From Verrucomicrobia subdivision 6 bacterium (GTDB lineage: Bacteria > Verrucomicrobiota > Verrucomicrobiia > Methylacidiphilales > Verrucolacustridaceae), in assembly GCA_947441075.1 (NCBI GenBank), contig CANESK010000007.1, positions 1 through 42,499 of the forward strand: 42,499 nt of DNA, in the 5' to 3' direction. The notes under the pieces are model-generated. The model was given only the letters and a program-made list of their open reading frames with translations. It ran no database searches and had not been told where the DNA came from. Both the position numbers and the translations under genes were made by a program. Position 1 is the first letter of the stretch. Every line of letters begins with the position of its first letter. Positions 32,300-39,593 of this stretch are shown one piece after another.

Positions 32300-32356
32300 A
32301 CGGATAGAAAAAAGGCAACGACCTACGGCCGCAGGGTGGGGAAGGTAAGCGGGTAG

Positions 32357-32728
32357 CTAGGCGAGTTTGAGTCCGTGGGTAAGGAAGGGGGTAAAATCTT
32401 TGCGGTTCGCAGTAGCCAGGTGAGCTTCGTGGAGAAGAGCGGTTCCTGCGATCATGCAATCGACTCGCAGTTTGCGGGATCTTCCTATCAGGTGAAAGAG
32501 GCGAGCCGCCTCCGCGCTTTCGTTTTCGGTGAAGGGAATAATCTGGTGGAGAAGAGATCGAACTCCTTCAGTCTGGGTGGAGGAGACGGGTCCGCCAAGA
32601 AACTCGTACCAGCAGATTGCTGAGGTGGTGAGAAGTTGACCTTGTTCGACCCAAGCGAGGATTTCGCCAACTTCGTGACTCCCTTGAACCAGGGATCGGA
32701 TGAGGTAGTTCGTATCGAGGCAGATCAC
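32357..32728 (-). CDS. PIN-domain ribonuclease toxin, VapC-like
   Basis: PIN-domain toxins of VapBC pairs cut RNA, often tRNA or rRNA, when freed from their antitoxin. With the GTG start the product has 123 residues and the acidic site Asp5 (LDTNYLIR), Glu42 (WYEFLGG), Asp90 (VDCMIAGTA) and Asp111 (TANRKDF). I prefer the GTG at 32728 to the TTG at 32740, since it makes a GTGA overlap with the antitoxin stop, a typical coupled arrangement, and puts LDTN at the normal position. It is the downstream partner of the ribbon-helix-helix gene and faces lpxA tail to tail. Confidence 0.9.
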   Translation of the reverse strand: MICLDTNYLIRSLVQGSHEVGEILAWVEQGQLLTTSAICWYEFLGGPVSSTQTEGVRSLLHQIIPFTENESAEAARLFHLIGRSRKLRVDCMIAGTALLHEAHLATANRKDFTPFLTHGLKLA

Positions 32729-32985
32729 GAGTTGCGCCAAGCTTCACGATCTCGGGTGACCTCCGAAAGGTATGAGTTGGCGGCTTCTAGCGTGAGACCC
32801 TGGCCATGGTCATGAAGCTCCTTGAGGATTTGAGCGGGATTTTTGAATTGGAGGGAAGGTGATTTGGCCGCTTGCCCTACGGCACGGCGGACGACTTCCG
32901 CTTGGGAAATATTCCAGGCCGAGGATAGGGTTTTCAGTCGCCGAGAGGTTTCTTTGTCCAAGGCGAAGGTTTTTCTGTAAGTCAT
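32725..32985 (-). CDS. Ribbon-helix-helix antitoxin, VapB/CopG-like
   Basis: Likely antitoxin and autorepressor for the PIN toxin overlapping its end. The N-terminus TYRKTFALDKETSRRLKTLS, with NISQAEVVRRAV, has the strand-helix-helix pattern of CopG/Arc repressors; the C-terminal half (ILKELHDHGQGLTLEAANSYL) would wrap the toxin. Three in-frame ATGs exist (33006, 32994, 32985). I list the last because the RHH strand then begins right after Met; the ORF track uses 33006 (93 aa). CATACCA repeats overlap the upstream starts and are probably its operator, which also argues for the inner start. No strong ribosome site helps decide. Confidence 0.82.
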   Translation of the reverse strand: MTYRKTFALDKETSRRLKTLSSAWNISQAEVVRRAVGQAAKSPSLQFKNPAQILKELHDHGQGLTLEAANSYLSEVTRDREAWRNS

Positions 32986-32991
32986 AACTGC

Positions 32992-33010
32992 CATACCACA
33001 TACCATACCA
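32992..33010. promoter_or_regulatory. CATACCA direct repeats, candidate antitoxin operator
   Basis: Three copies of CATACCA on the plus strand (TGGTATG on the coding strand), at 32992, 32999 and 33004, the last two overlapping by two bases. They lie immediately before the antitoxin start at 32985. Ribbon-helix-helix repressors commonly bind short tandem sites in their own promoter. Confidence 0.45.
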
Positions 33011-33162
33011 TAAAAATTATGTTAGGCAAGGAGAGATGACTTACGACCCAATCTTTAAAAAGCAACATCGCAAACAAATGCTAGTCAGTAACTTACAATA
33101 CATCCGAACCCATATAAGGGGTTGATGCACAATCCTTTGAAAGGGAACTTTTAAATTTGGAC

Positions 33163-33999
33163 CTACGACCCCAGGGTAGGGATGTGGGGGATCAGGCCTG
33201 ACTGGTGGGCGCGGCCGAAGAACTCTTTTAATCCTGCACGGCCTCGGGGGCCGAAATCTAAGGTGAGTTCGTTAACATACATTCCGATAAACTTATCAGT
33301 GCGCTGTTCGTCCATCCCGCGACTGAGGGGAAGCGCATGGCGAACTCCCGCCTGGCGGTGGTCTAAGGCGTAACGAACACTTTCCTTCAGGGTTTTGGTG
33401 GCATCGGCGATGACTTGCTCGCCGAGAGAACGCCGCACGACGTTACCTCCGAGGGGAAGGGGTAATCCCCCGGTGTCTTGGGCCCACCAAGTGCCGAGGT
33501 CTGCGCAGAGAAAGAATCCTTCCTCCTGATAGCTGAGTTGGCCTTCGTGGATAATCAGGCCTGCATCGATATGGCCCGCTAGGATTTCTTCTTGGATCTT
33601 ATCGAACGGAAGATTGATGGCGGTAAAGGAGCCGTGGGGTAGACCGAGGTAGAGTTGCAGAGTGAGATAAGCGCTGGTGAGAAGCCCGGGAATGCCAATG
33701 CGCATTTTCTTCATTGATTCACGATCGATCTTTTTCTTGGCGACTAAGCACGGGCCGTAGCCATCACCGAAGCTCGCCCCGCAGGGCATGAGAGCATAGT
33801 GATCGGCGATCTTGGTGTAAGCGTGGAAAGAGACGGCGGAGATATCGAGTTCGCCTGCTTGGCAGCGGCGGTTGAGAGTCTCGATGTCTTGCAGAACATG
33901 GGTAAATTCGTGTCCACGCAGATTCACCAGATTCTTTGCCATGGCATAGAACATGAAGGCATCGTCAGCGTCGGGACTGTGACCGAGAAGGAGTTTCAT
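33163..33999 (-). CDS. mqnD: 1,4-dihydroxy-6-naphthoate synthase-like protein
   Basis: MqnD performs a late step of the futalosine route to menaquinone, turning cyclic dehypoxanthine futalosine into 1,4-dihydroxy-6-naphthoate. The 278-residue product begins LLLGHSPDADDAFMFYAMAK, a family hallmark, with the periplasmic-binding-protein-like fold: ISAVSFHAYTKIADHYALMPCGASFGDGYGP, then IGIPGLLTSAYLTLQLYLG, then AGLIIHEGQLSYQEEGF with the conserved histidine, and LPLPLGGNVVRRSLG. MqnA is related but lacks this opening motif. No mqnA, B or C is near, which is common, as these genes are often scattered. It suggests respiration with menaquinone. Upstream lies a 420-bp structured intergenic region shared with a PEP-CTERM gene. 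Confidence 0.92.
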   Translation of the reverse strand: MKLLLGHSPDADDAFMFYAMAKNLVNLRGHEFTHVLQDIETLNRRCQAGELDISAVSFHAYTKIADHYALMPCGASFGDGYGPCLVAKKKIDRESMKKMRIGIPGLLTSAYLTLQLYLGLPHGSFTAINLPFDKIQEEILAGHIDAGLIIHEGQLSYQEEGFFLCADLGTWWAQDTGGLPLPLGGNVVRRSLGEQVIADATKTLKESVRYALDHRQAGVRHALPLSRGMDEQRTDKFIGMYVNELTLDFGPRGRAGLKEFFGRAHQSGLIPHIPTLGS

Positions 34000-34071
34000 G
34001 AAATGAGCTTACAGAAATCGATTCCCAATGCATCGGTAAGATGAGGGGTCGGAGGCGGGGAGGACGCAGAA

Positions 34072-34088
34072 GCGTGAATTGCTCACGC
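34072..34088. repeat. Hairpin next to CACGCCAAGG-type intergenic sequence
   Basis: GCGTGA and TCACGC pair perfectly around a 5-nt loop. The right arm runs into CACGCCAAGGTCGCTAAGG, which resembles the dispersed CACGCAAAGGCGCAAAG-type intergenic motif remembered from several phyla. Copy number in this genome cannot be checked here. Confidence 0.4.
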
Positions 34089-34147
34089 CAAGGTCGCTAA
34101 GGACGGAAAGGTGTGAAAGTGCAAATGTTAGAATGTGAGAAGGTGGT

Positions 34148-34240
34148 GGTAGGGCCGATGGTCTCCATCGGCCGATCGAGCGATTTAGGTTTGAGAGATT
34201 CAGTGGTTCAATCAGCGCATCAAAGATGATGCACCCTACC
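34148..34240. repeat. 93-bp structured element with two hairpins inside an inverted repeat
   Basis: Outer arms GGTAGGG (34148-34154) and CCCTACC (34234-34240) are exact reverse complements. Inside are a 9-bp perfect stem GGCCGATGG/CCATCGGCC with a 3-nt loop (34153-34173) and a 6-bp stem GCATCA/TGATGC with a 4-nt loop (34217-34232). The outer arm overlaps the first stem by two bases, so the folds are partly alternative. It could be a REP-like dispersed repeat, a small non-autonomous element or an RNA structure. Confidence 0.5.
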
Positions 34241-34370
34241 GAGGATTAGGTTTTGAGTTTTGCAGCGAAACGTGCAGACGATTAATTTCGAAGGCTTGGG
34301 TAGGCCTTGCCATAATTAACAAGGACTGTAAGCAGCTCTCTGTGAACTATATATAACTATCTTTTGTTGA

Positions 34371-34376
34371 TATAAT
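34371..34376 (+). promoter_or_regulatory. Candidate -10 box of the second PEP-CTERM gene
   Basis: A perfect TATAAT lies 44 bp before the ATG in A/T-rich DNA. No good TTGACA is found 16-18 bases upstream, so this is tentative. Confidence 0.3.
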
Positions 34377-34419
34377 AGTCAGACTAGAAAAAGTAGGGTG
34401 GATGCACTAAGGTGGACTT

Positions 34420-34971
34420 ATGAGTAATTGCATTAAAATGATATCACCTTCGCAAAAAAGATTGGTGGCAAGTCTAGTTGTTGGCGCATTTATTTTTCTA
34501 GCTCGACCAATCAACGCACTGGCGGAAACGACATTTGTCTACACTTTCAATGATGCCATCAACCTAACGTTGAGTGGGTCGTTTGGAGAGAGGTATAGCA
34601 CCTTCATTCCCGTCGCACCGAATATTTTAAATGCCGACGCGTTTGTATCTTTGAGCGGCGGGGGTTTAACTGGAGCGGAGGGTCTTGCAACGCTTTTTGC
34701 TCGTTTCTTGGAGCAACCTGATGTCCAACTTGGTAATTGGAATGCTTTCCAGCCAGCGGATTTCGCTTCGGACCTTACGCCTCTTACCTTTTCAGGTTCA
34801 GCTACCTTTACCGGACTTGTGATCGAGTGGATACCAGTGCCGCAAAGTAGGCAGTTAAGTATTCCTGTTGGAACTGCACTGACAGTGAGCGTGCCTGAAC
34901 CCACCACCGCGGCATTTTTGGCTGCTGGCGCTGTGGTGATTGTTAGCTTAGCTCGTCGCCGTAGAGATTGA
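34420..34971 (+). CDS. PEP-CTERM sorting domain protein, short
   Basis: A 183-residue secreted protein of unknown function. The signal peptide includes SLVVGAFIFLARPINALA, likely cut before ETTF. The C-terminus is a PEP-CTERM tail: VPEPTTAAFLAAGAVVIVSL, then ARRRRD. The middle (about 110 residues) is beta-rich with no enzymatic motif; VYTFNDAINLTLSGSF near the front is a pattern common in this class of secreted proteins. GGTGG a few bases before the ATG is a fair ribosome site. It is not similar in the body to the other PEP-CTERM protein in the window, so they share only the sorting tail. An exosortase must be encoded elsewhere if these are processed. Confidence 0.85.
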   Translation: MSNCIKMISPSQKRLVASLVVGAFIFLARPINALAETTFVYTFNDAINLTLSGSFGERYSTFIPVAPNILNADAFVSLSGGGLTGAEGLATLFARFLEQPDVQLGNWNAFQPADFASDLTPLTFSGSATFTGLVIEWIPVPQSRQLSIPVGTALTVSVPEPTTAAFLAAGAVVIVSLARRRRD

Positions 34972-35000
34972 GAGACGGTTTCGAAGTGGGTCCCGGCGTT

Positions 35001-36389
35001 TTAAAGGGACGGATTTAGTTCGTTGGTAAATTCGGCAAATTTCCCACTTTCCTGGCGAAGAATTTCTTTGCAATAGACGATGCGTAGTTCGTGCGCTGTC
35101 CCAAGACCTGCACGGGCGATGGAGATGAGCTGGGTCTCCTCGGCGACGGTCAGGGGGCGGCGGACGACAAGGCGGATCTCAATTTGGTTGATGGTGGTCT
35201 GTGCGACTTGGTGCTGAACGATCGCGTCGAGCTTCATCATCTCGCCGTGGCTGTAAAAGGGAAAGCGGCGTTCGCCCGTGGGGGTGGTGATCATATCCCG
35301 AGCCCGTCCTGGAATGGTGCTAAGAACAGGTAAGGCACGTCCACAGGAACAGGGAACTCCGAGAGTGGCGCGGTCGCCCAGTTCGTAGCGAATCAGGGGC
35401 ATGACAAAATTATGGAGTGGAGTGAGGACAACCCTCCCTTCTTCGCCTGATGCGCAGGGGGTTCCATCGTCGCGAAGAATCTCAAGAAAGACCCCCTCCG
35501 ATTGGACGTGTAACGCATTTTGTTCGGGGCAGGGAATGGCGATGATTCCGATTTCGGCGGCGCTGTACATTTCGGACACCTTGGCGCCCCAAAGTTTCTC
35601 ACAGTGGGAACGAATTTCTGTGGAGAGGGCTTCCCCGGTGGAGCGGACCTCAAGCAGGCCCTGGGGTAAAACGCCGGAAGCGCGGGACTCACGTAATAAT
35701 TCACGCAACAGAGAGGGGAAGGTGGTGAGATAAGCGGGTTTTTCTTTGATGATGATGCGGAACATCTCCGCGACATCGACTCGGTAGTCGAGAAGCAAGC
35801 CGGGACCAGTGGGATAGATGGCGGCCAAGGGCTCCCCCCAATCGGGGAAGCGCCGGAGCGGGTTGGAGTGTGCGGGATCGGTGCGGAGGTCATCTCGGAG
35901 GATAGTCATCCAAAGGGCAGAGAAGTCGCGCCCCTGCCATTCATGTTCTCGTATGACAAAGCATTGCCAGAAAAACTGAGCGAGTGCGGTTTTACGAATC
36001 GTGACGGGGCGCCCACTGGAACCGGATGTCGTCGCGGTGGAAATGGAGCCATGGCCTTGGGGCAACTCGCGTGCATGGAGGGCGGCACCTGCTTCCTGGA
36101 CGGCCTGTCGGGTGAGAATGGGTACCTTGTGCCAGATTTCCCGGGAGATGGGTTGAGTGAGTTTGATCCCAGATTGACGGAGAAGGTTGGCATAAAAAGG
36201 GACAGTGCGGCAGGCGTGGGAGGTGAGCTCGCTGAGTTGGCGGAATTGTAAGGCTTGAAGCTCGGCGGGTGGGAGAAGCTGGGTGGAGCGAAGTTGGTGG
36301 AGGACGCCGAGCATCATTGAGGCAGCGGTGGACGATGGAACGGCGGGAAAGGTAGCGCCGGGAATGCCGGTTTTGGGTAGGGGGAACAT
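35001..36389 (-). CDS. PaaK/CapK-like adenylate-forming ligase
   Basis: A 462-residue member of the phenylacetate-CoA ligase/CapK family, which activates a carboxylate with ATP. Motifs: TTSGSSGRPVTIRK as the phosphate-binding loop, MYSAAEIGIIAIPCPEQ as the adenine-site motif, LIRYELGDRATLG with the ribose-binding Asp, VPCSCGRALPVL and PGRARDMI. The last 90 residues form the mobile C-terminal domain, with lysine in the YCKEILRQESGKF end as a possible catalytic residue. Real PaaK works in phenylacetate catabolism, but no paa gene is near; CapK-like relatives lie in polysaccharide loci. The substrate is therefore open. It faces the PEP-CTERM gene tail to tail and is divergent from secA. Confidence 0.85.
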   Translation of the reverse strand: MFPLPKTGIPGATFPAVPSSTAASMMLGVLHQLRSTQLLPPAELQALQFRQLSELTSHACRTVPFYANLLRQSGIKLTQPISREIWHKVPILTRQAVQEAGAALHARELPQGHGSISTATTSGSSGRPVTIRKTALAQFFWQCFVIREHEWQGRDFSALWMTILRDDLRTDPAHSNPLRRFPDWGEPLAAIYPTGPGLLLDYRVDVAEMFRIIIKEKPAYLTTFPSLLRELLRESRASGVLPQGLLEVRSTGEALSTEIRSHCEKLWGAKVSEMYSAAEIGIIAIPCPEQNALHVQSEGVFLEILRDDGTPCASGEEGRVVLTPLHNFVMPLIRYELGDRATLGVPCSCGRALPVLSTIPGRARDMITTPTGERRFPFYSHGEMMKLDAIVQHQVAQTTINQIEIRLVVRRPLTVAEETQLISIARAGLGTAHELRIVYCKEILRQESGKFAEFTNELNPSL

Positions 36390-36485
36390 CAGTAGGAACT
36401 CTAACTACGAACTCCGAAATAAGGAAATTGGAGAATTGCAACGGAAGTAAAAGCGTTAAAAAGGCGAAGTTCGATAGGTTAAGGC

Positions 36486-36499
36486 CAGACACGTGTCTG
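36486..36499. promoter_or_regulatory. 14-bp perfect palindrome upstream of secA
   Basis: CAGACACGTGTCTG is a full dyad with no spacer, 59 bp before the secA ATG. Two GTCTGAGG direct repeats (36495 and 36504) overlap its right edge. The lack of a loop suits a dimeric protein site better than an RNA hairpin. The 169-bp region between the ligase and secA has no other clear element. Confidence 0.4.
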
Positions 36500-36558
36500 A
36501 GGCGTCTGAGGATGAGGGGCTTGGAATGGAGAAGAGGTTTGGGTAGAGTAGAAAGTTC

Positions 36559-39531
36559 ATGATTGGATGGGTCATCAAGAAAATCTTAGGGACGCAGAAC
36601 CAGCGGGAGGTGAAGCGTCTGCTCCCGCTTGTCGAAGAAACAAAAAGACAGGGAGAAGCTCTAGGTAATCTCTCGATCGAGCAACTCCGAGCCAAGACGC
36701 CGCTCTTTCGTGAGCGTTTGGCAAAGGGAGAGACCTTGGATCAACTTTTACCTGAAGCTTTTGCTACGGTGGTGGCGTTGTGCCGGAGGTTAACCGAGGA
36801 GAAGAGAAAGATTCGGGTGCGAGGGCAGGAGATGAAGTGGGAGATGGTACCCTTTGATGTCCAGTTGATTGGTGGGATCGTGCTGCACTCAGGTCGGATT
36901 GCGGAGATGGCTACGGGCGAAGGCAAAACCTTGGTGGCGACTTTGCCGACCTATTTGAACGCTTTGGCGGGTAAGGGGGTGCATGTGGTGACGGTGAACG
37001 ATTATCTGGCGGCGCGGGATGCGGAATGGATGGGGGAGGTCTATCGGGAGTTGGGATTGACGGTGGGATGCCTTCAACATGGCCAGACCCAGGCGGAGCG
37101 GCGGGCGCAGTATGCCTGTGATATTACCTACGGGACGTGTTCGGAATTCGGCTTCGATTATTTACGGGATAATGGAATGGCGACGACCCCTGAGGATCAG
37201 GTTCAGCGGGGTCACTTCTTTGCGATTATTGACGAGGTGGACAGCATTCTGATTGACGAGGCGCGGACGCCGCTAATCATTTCTGGTCCAGTAACAATTT
37301 CCACGCATCAGTTTGATAAATACAAGTCGGTGATTGATGGATTGGTACGAAAGCAGAATGGATTGTGTACGGATTGGGCGAATCAAGCGAAAGCTAAGGG
37401 GGAAGCGGGCGATCTGCCTGGAGCAGGGCGGTTGCTTTATCGGGTGAAGTTAGGTTCCCCGCGAAATAAGCTGCTCTTAAAGTTTCAGGAAGATCCTGCG
37501 ATGCGCCGAGCGATTGATGATGCCGAATTGGAGATGTATCAAGACACGAGGCGAACGGAACTTTATAAGACCAAAGAGGAGATGTACTTCTCGATTGATG
37601 AAAGAAACAGCGAGGCGGACTTATCGGAAATGGGTCGGACGTTCCTCAATCCGAATGATCCTAATTTCTTTTTGGTGCCTGATTTGATTACGAAGAATCA
37701 CGATATCGAAACGAATCGGGCGTTGAGTGAGGAGGAGAAGTTAAAAGAGAAGCAGGTGGCGCAGGCGGAATATGAGGATGCGAGTCAACGGATCCATAAC
37801 ATCAGTCAACTTTTGCGGGCCTACTGTGTTTTCGAGAAGGACGTCCACTACGTGGTCCAGGAAAACAAGGTGATGATTGTGGATGAGTACACGGGGCGGT
37901 TGATGCCTGGGCGGCGTTGGAGTGATGGTTTGCATCAGGCGGTGGAGGCGAAGGAAGGGGTGCAGATTGATCGGGAGACGCAGACCTTAGCGACGATTAC
38001 GATTCAGAATTATTTTCGACTCTATGAGAAGCTGGGCGGAATGACGGGAACGGCGGAGACGGAGGCGAATGAGTTTAAGGATATTTATCGGTTGGGGGTG
38101 GTGGTGATTCCGACGAATCAGCCCTGCGTGCGGGTGGATGCGGATGATATGATCTTTAAAACACGTCGGGAGAAGTTGAATGCCTTGATTGAGGAGATTA
38201 AAAAACGGAATGCGGTGGGGCAACCGATGTTGGTCGGAACGGCCTCAGTTGAATCCTCTGAAATTATTAGCCGAATGCTTCGGCGTGAGAATATTCCGCA
38301 CAGCGTGCTCAACGCGAAGCAGCACCAGCAGGAGGCGGAGATTGTCACGCGAGCGGGGGAGCGGGGTGCGGTGACGATTGCCACGAATATGGCAGGACGA
38401 GGGACCGACATTAAGCTCTCGGCGGGGGTGGCGGAGTTGGGCGGATTGCATGTGGTGGGGACGGAGCGTCATGAATCGAGGCGGATTGATCGGCAGTTGC
38501 GAGGGCGGTGTGCGCGGCAGGGGGATCCTGGCTCGGGTCAGTTCTTTATTTCCTTCGAGGATGATTTGATGCGGAACTTCGGCGACTCGCGGAGGATTGG
38601 GGGGTTGATGACGAAGTTAGGGATGGAGGAGGACGAGGGGTTGCAGCATCCGTGGCTGAATCGATCGGTGGAAACGGCACAGAAGCGGGTCGAGGGCAGG
38701 AATTATCAGATTCGTAAGCACACCTTGCAGTATGACGATGTGATGAATCAGCAGCGGACGGTGATTTATGCTTGGCGTACCGATATTTTGAATTCGACCG
38801 ATCCGAGACCTGAGGTGTTTGAGACGGTGGATGAACGGATTGCGGCAGAGGTGGAAGCGCGGGCGGGGACGGATCCGGTGGATCTGGAAGGACTTGTACG
38901 TTGGGCGAATGCGGCCATGCCGGTGGGGTTATCGAAAGAGGATTTGTTGGGAGCGGGGGGGAAGGAGGAGTGGACGAAGTTTTTGAAAGCGAGAGTGCGG
39001 GAAGCGTATGAGGTGAAGTTGAAGTTTGAGAATCCTGAAGCGGTCAAGGCGTTGGAGAGGTTTGTGGTGTTGGGGGCGATTGATCGGTTATGGCAGGAGC
39101 ATCTCTATGCGATGGATGGCTTGAGGACTTCAATTAATTTGCGGGCGTATGGACAGAAGGATCCGTTGATTGAGTATAAGAATGAGGCGTATGGGATGTT
39201 TGGGGAGTTGATGGGGCGAATTAAGGAGGAAGTGGTGCATAATCTGTTTCGGTCGGCGTCGAGTCTTTCGGCGTTTGAGCATTTCTTGGCAGCGTTGCCT
39301 CAACGGACGGGTCGGGGTGAATTACCTGGACAGGATCAACCGACGGAGGGTTCGATGAGTATGGGGGGAGGTGGTGGGGGGAGCACCGTGGTGGAGGAGG
39401 CGTTGGTGCCGGTGAAGAGGCAGGGACCGAAGTTAGGGCGGAACGATCCATGCCCGATTGATCCCAAGAAAAAATTTAAGAACTGCTGTGGGGCGACCGG
39501 TGCCAAGGGGTGTTTGAAGGTTTCAGCATGA
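36559..39531 (+). CDS. secA: Protein translocase ATPase SecA
   Basis: Motor of the Sec pathway that pushes unfolded proteins through SecYEG. The 990 residues are at the long end of the family. Nucleotide-binding domain 1 has Walker A MATGEGKTLVATLP and Walker B IIDEVDSILIDEARTPLIISGP; the PPXD, VVIPTNQP segment, TNMAGRGTDIKL and GRCARQGDPGSGQFFISFEDDLMRNF follow, then the helical scaffold with YDDVMNQQRTVIYAWR. An insertion after the Walker B region (about residues 260-390) adds length. The C-terminal SEC-C tail reads NDPCPIDPKKKFKNCCG: the second metal cysteine is isoleucine, so zinc binding is probably weakened. No clear ribosome site is seen before the ATG. Confidence 0.97.
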   Translation: MIGWVIKKILGTQNQREVKRLLPLVEETKRQGEALGNLSIEQLRAKTPLFRERLAKGETLDQLLPEAFATVVALCRRLTEEKRKIRVRGQEMKWEMVPFDVQLIGGIVLHSGRIAEMATGEGKTLVATLPTYLNALAGKGVHVVTVNDYLAARDAEWMGEVYRELGLTVGCLQHGQTQAERRAQYACDITYGTCSEFGFDYLRDNGMATTPEDQVQRGHFFAIIDEVDSILIDEARTPLIISGPVTISTHQFDKYKSVIDGLVRKQNGLCTDWANQAKAKGEAGDLPGAGRLLYRVKLGSPRNKLLLKFQEDPAMRRAIDDAELEMYQDTRRTELYKTKEEMYFSIDERNSEADLSEMGRTFLNPNDPNFFLVPDLITKNHDIETNRALSEEEKLKEKQVAQAEYEDASQRIHNISQLLRAYCVFEKDVHYVVQENKVMIVDEYTGRLMPGRRWSDGLHQAVEAKEGVQIDRETQTLATITIQNYFRLYEKLGGMTGTAETEANEFKDIYRLGVVVIPTNQPCVRVDADDMIFKTRREKLNALIEEIKKRNAVGQPMLVGTASVESSEIISRMLRRENIPHSVLNAKQHQQEAEIVTRAGERGAVTIATNMAGRGTDIKLSAGVAELGGLHVVGTERHESRRIDRQLRGRCARQGDPGSGQFFISFEDDLMRNFGDSRRIGGLMTKLGMEEDEGLQHPWLNRSVETAQKRVEGRNYQIRKHTLQYDDVMNQQRTVIYAWRTDILNSTDPRPEVFETVDERIAAEVEARAGTDPVDLEGLVRWANAAMPVGLSKEDLLGAGGKEEWTKFLKARVREAYEVKLKFENPEAVKALERFVVLGAIDRLWQEHLYAMDGLRTSINLRAYGQKDPLIEYKNEAYGMFGELMGRIKEEVVHNLFRSASSLSAFEHFLAALPQRTGRGELPGQDQPTEGSMSMGGGGGGSTVVEEALVPVKRQGPKLGRNDPCPIDPKKKFKNCCGATGAKGCLKVSA

Positions 39532-39593
39532 AGGCAAGAAGGGTAAAGCTTGGTAGGATTTGATAGGTTTCGGAAAGAGGTTGATTTAAGAAG

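Larger units (their letters stand above)
34000..34419. other. 420-bp intergenic region with several hairpins
   Basis: Divergent spacer between mqnD and a PEP-CTERM gene with no convincing ORF. It holds a hairpin GCGTGA/TCACGC at 34072-34088 followed by CACGCCAAGGTCGCTAAGG, and a compact 93-bp structured element at 34148-34240 described separately. The part next to the PEP-CTERM gene is A/T-rich and probably carries its promoter. Confidence 0.7.

Noticed and set aside
33036-33125. 29-codon ORF (MTYDPIFKKQ...) with AAGGAG just upstream
   Set aside because: The ribosome site is only two bases from the ATG, the peptide is very short, and nothing else supports it. Worth a look only if Ribo-seq shows signal.
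34990-35010. GTCCC/GGGAC inverted repeat between the PEP-CTERM gene and the convergent ligase
   Set aside because: Only five base pairs with an 11-nt loop and no T-run, so not a convincing bidirectional terminator.
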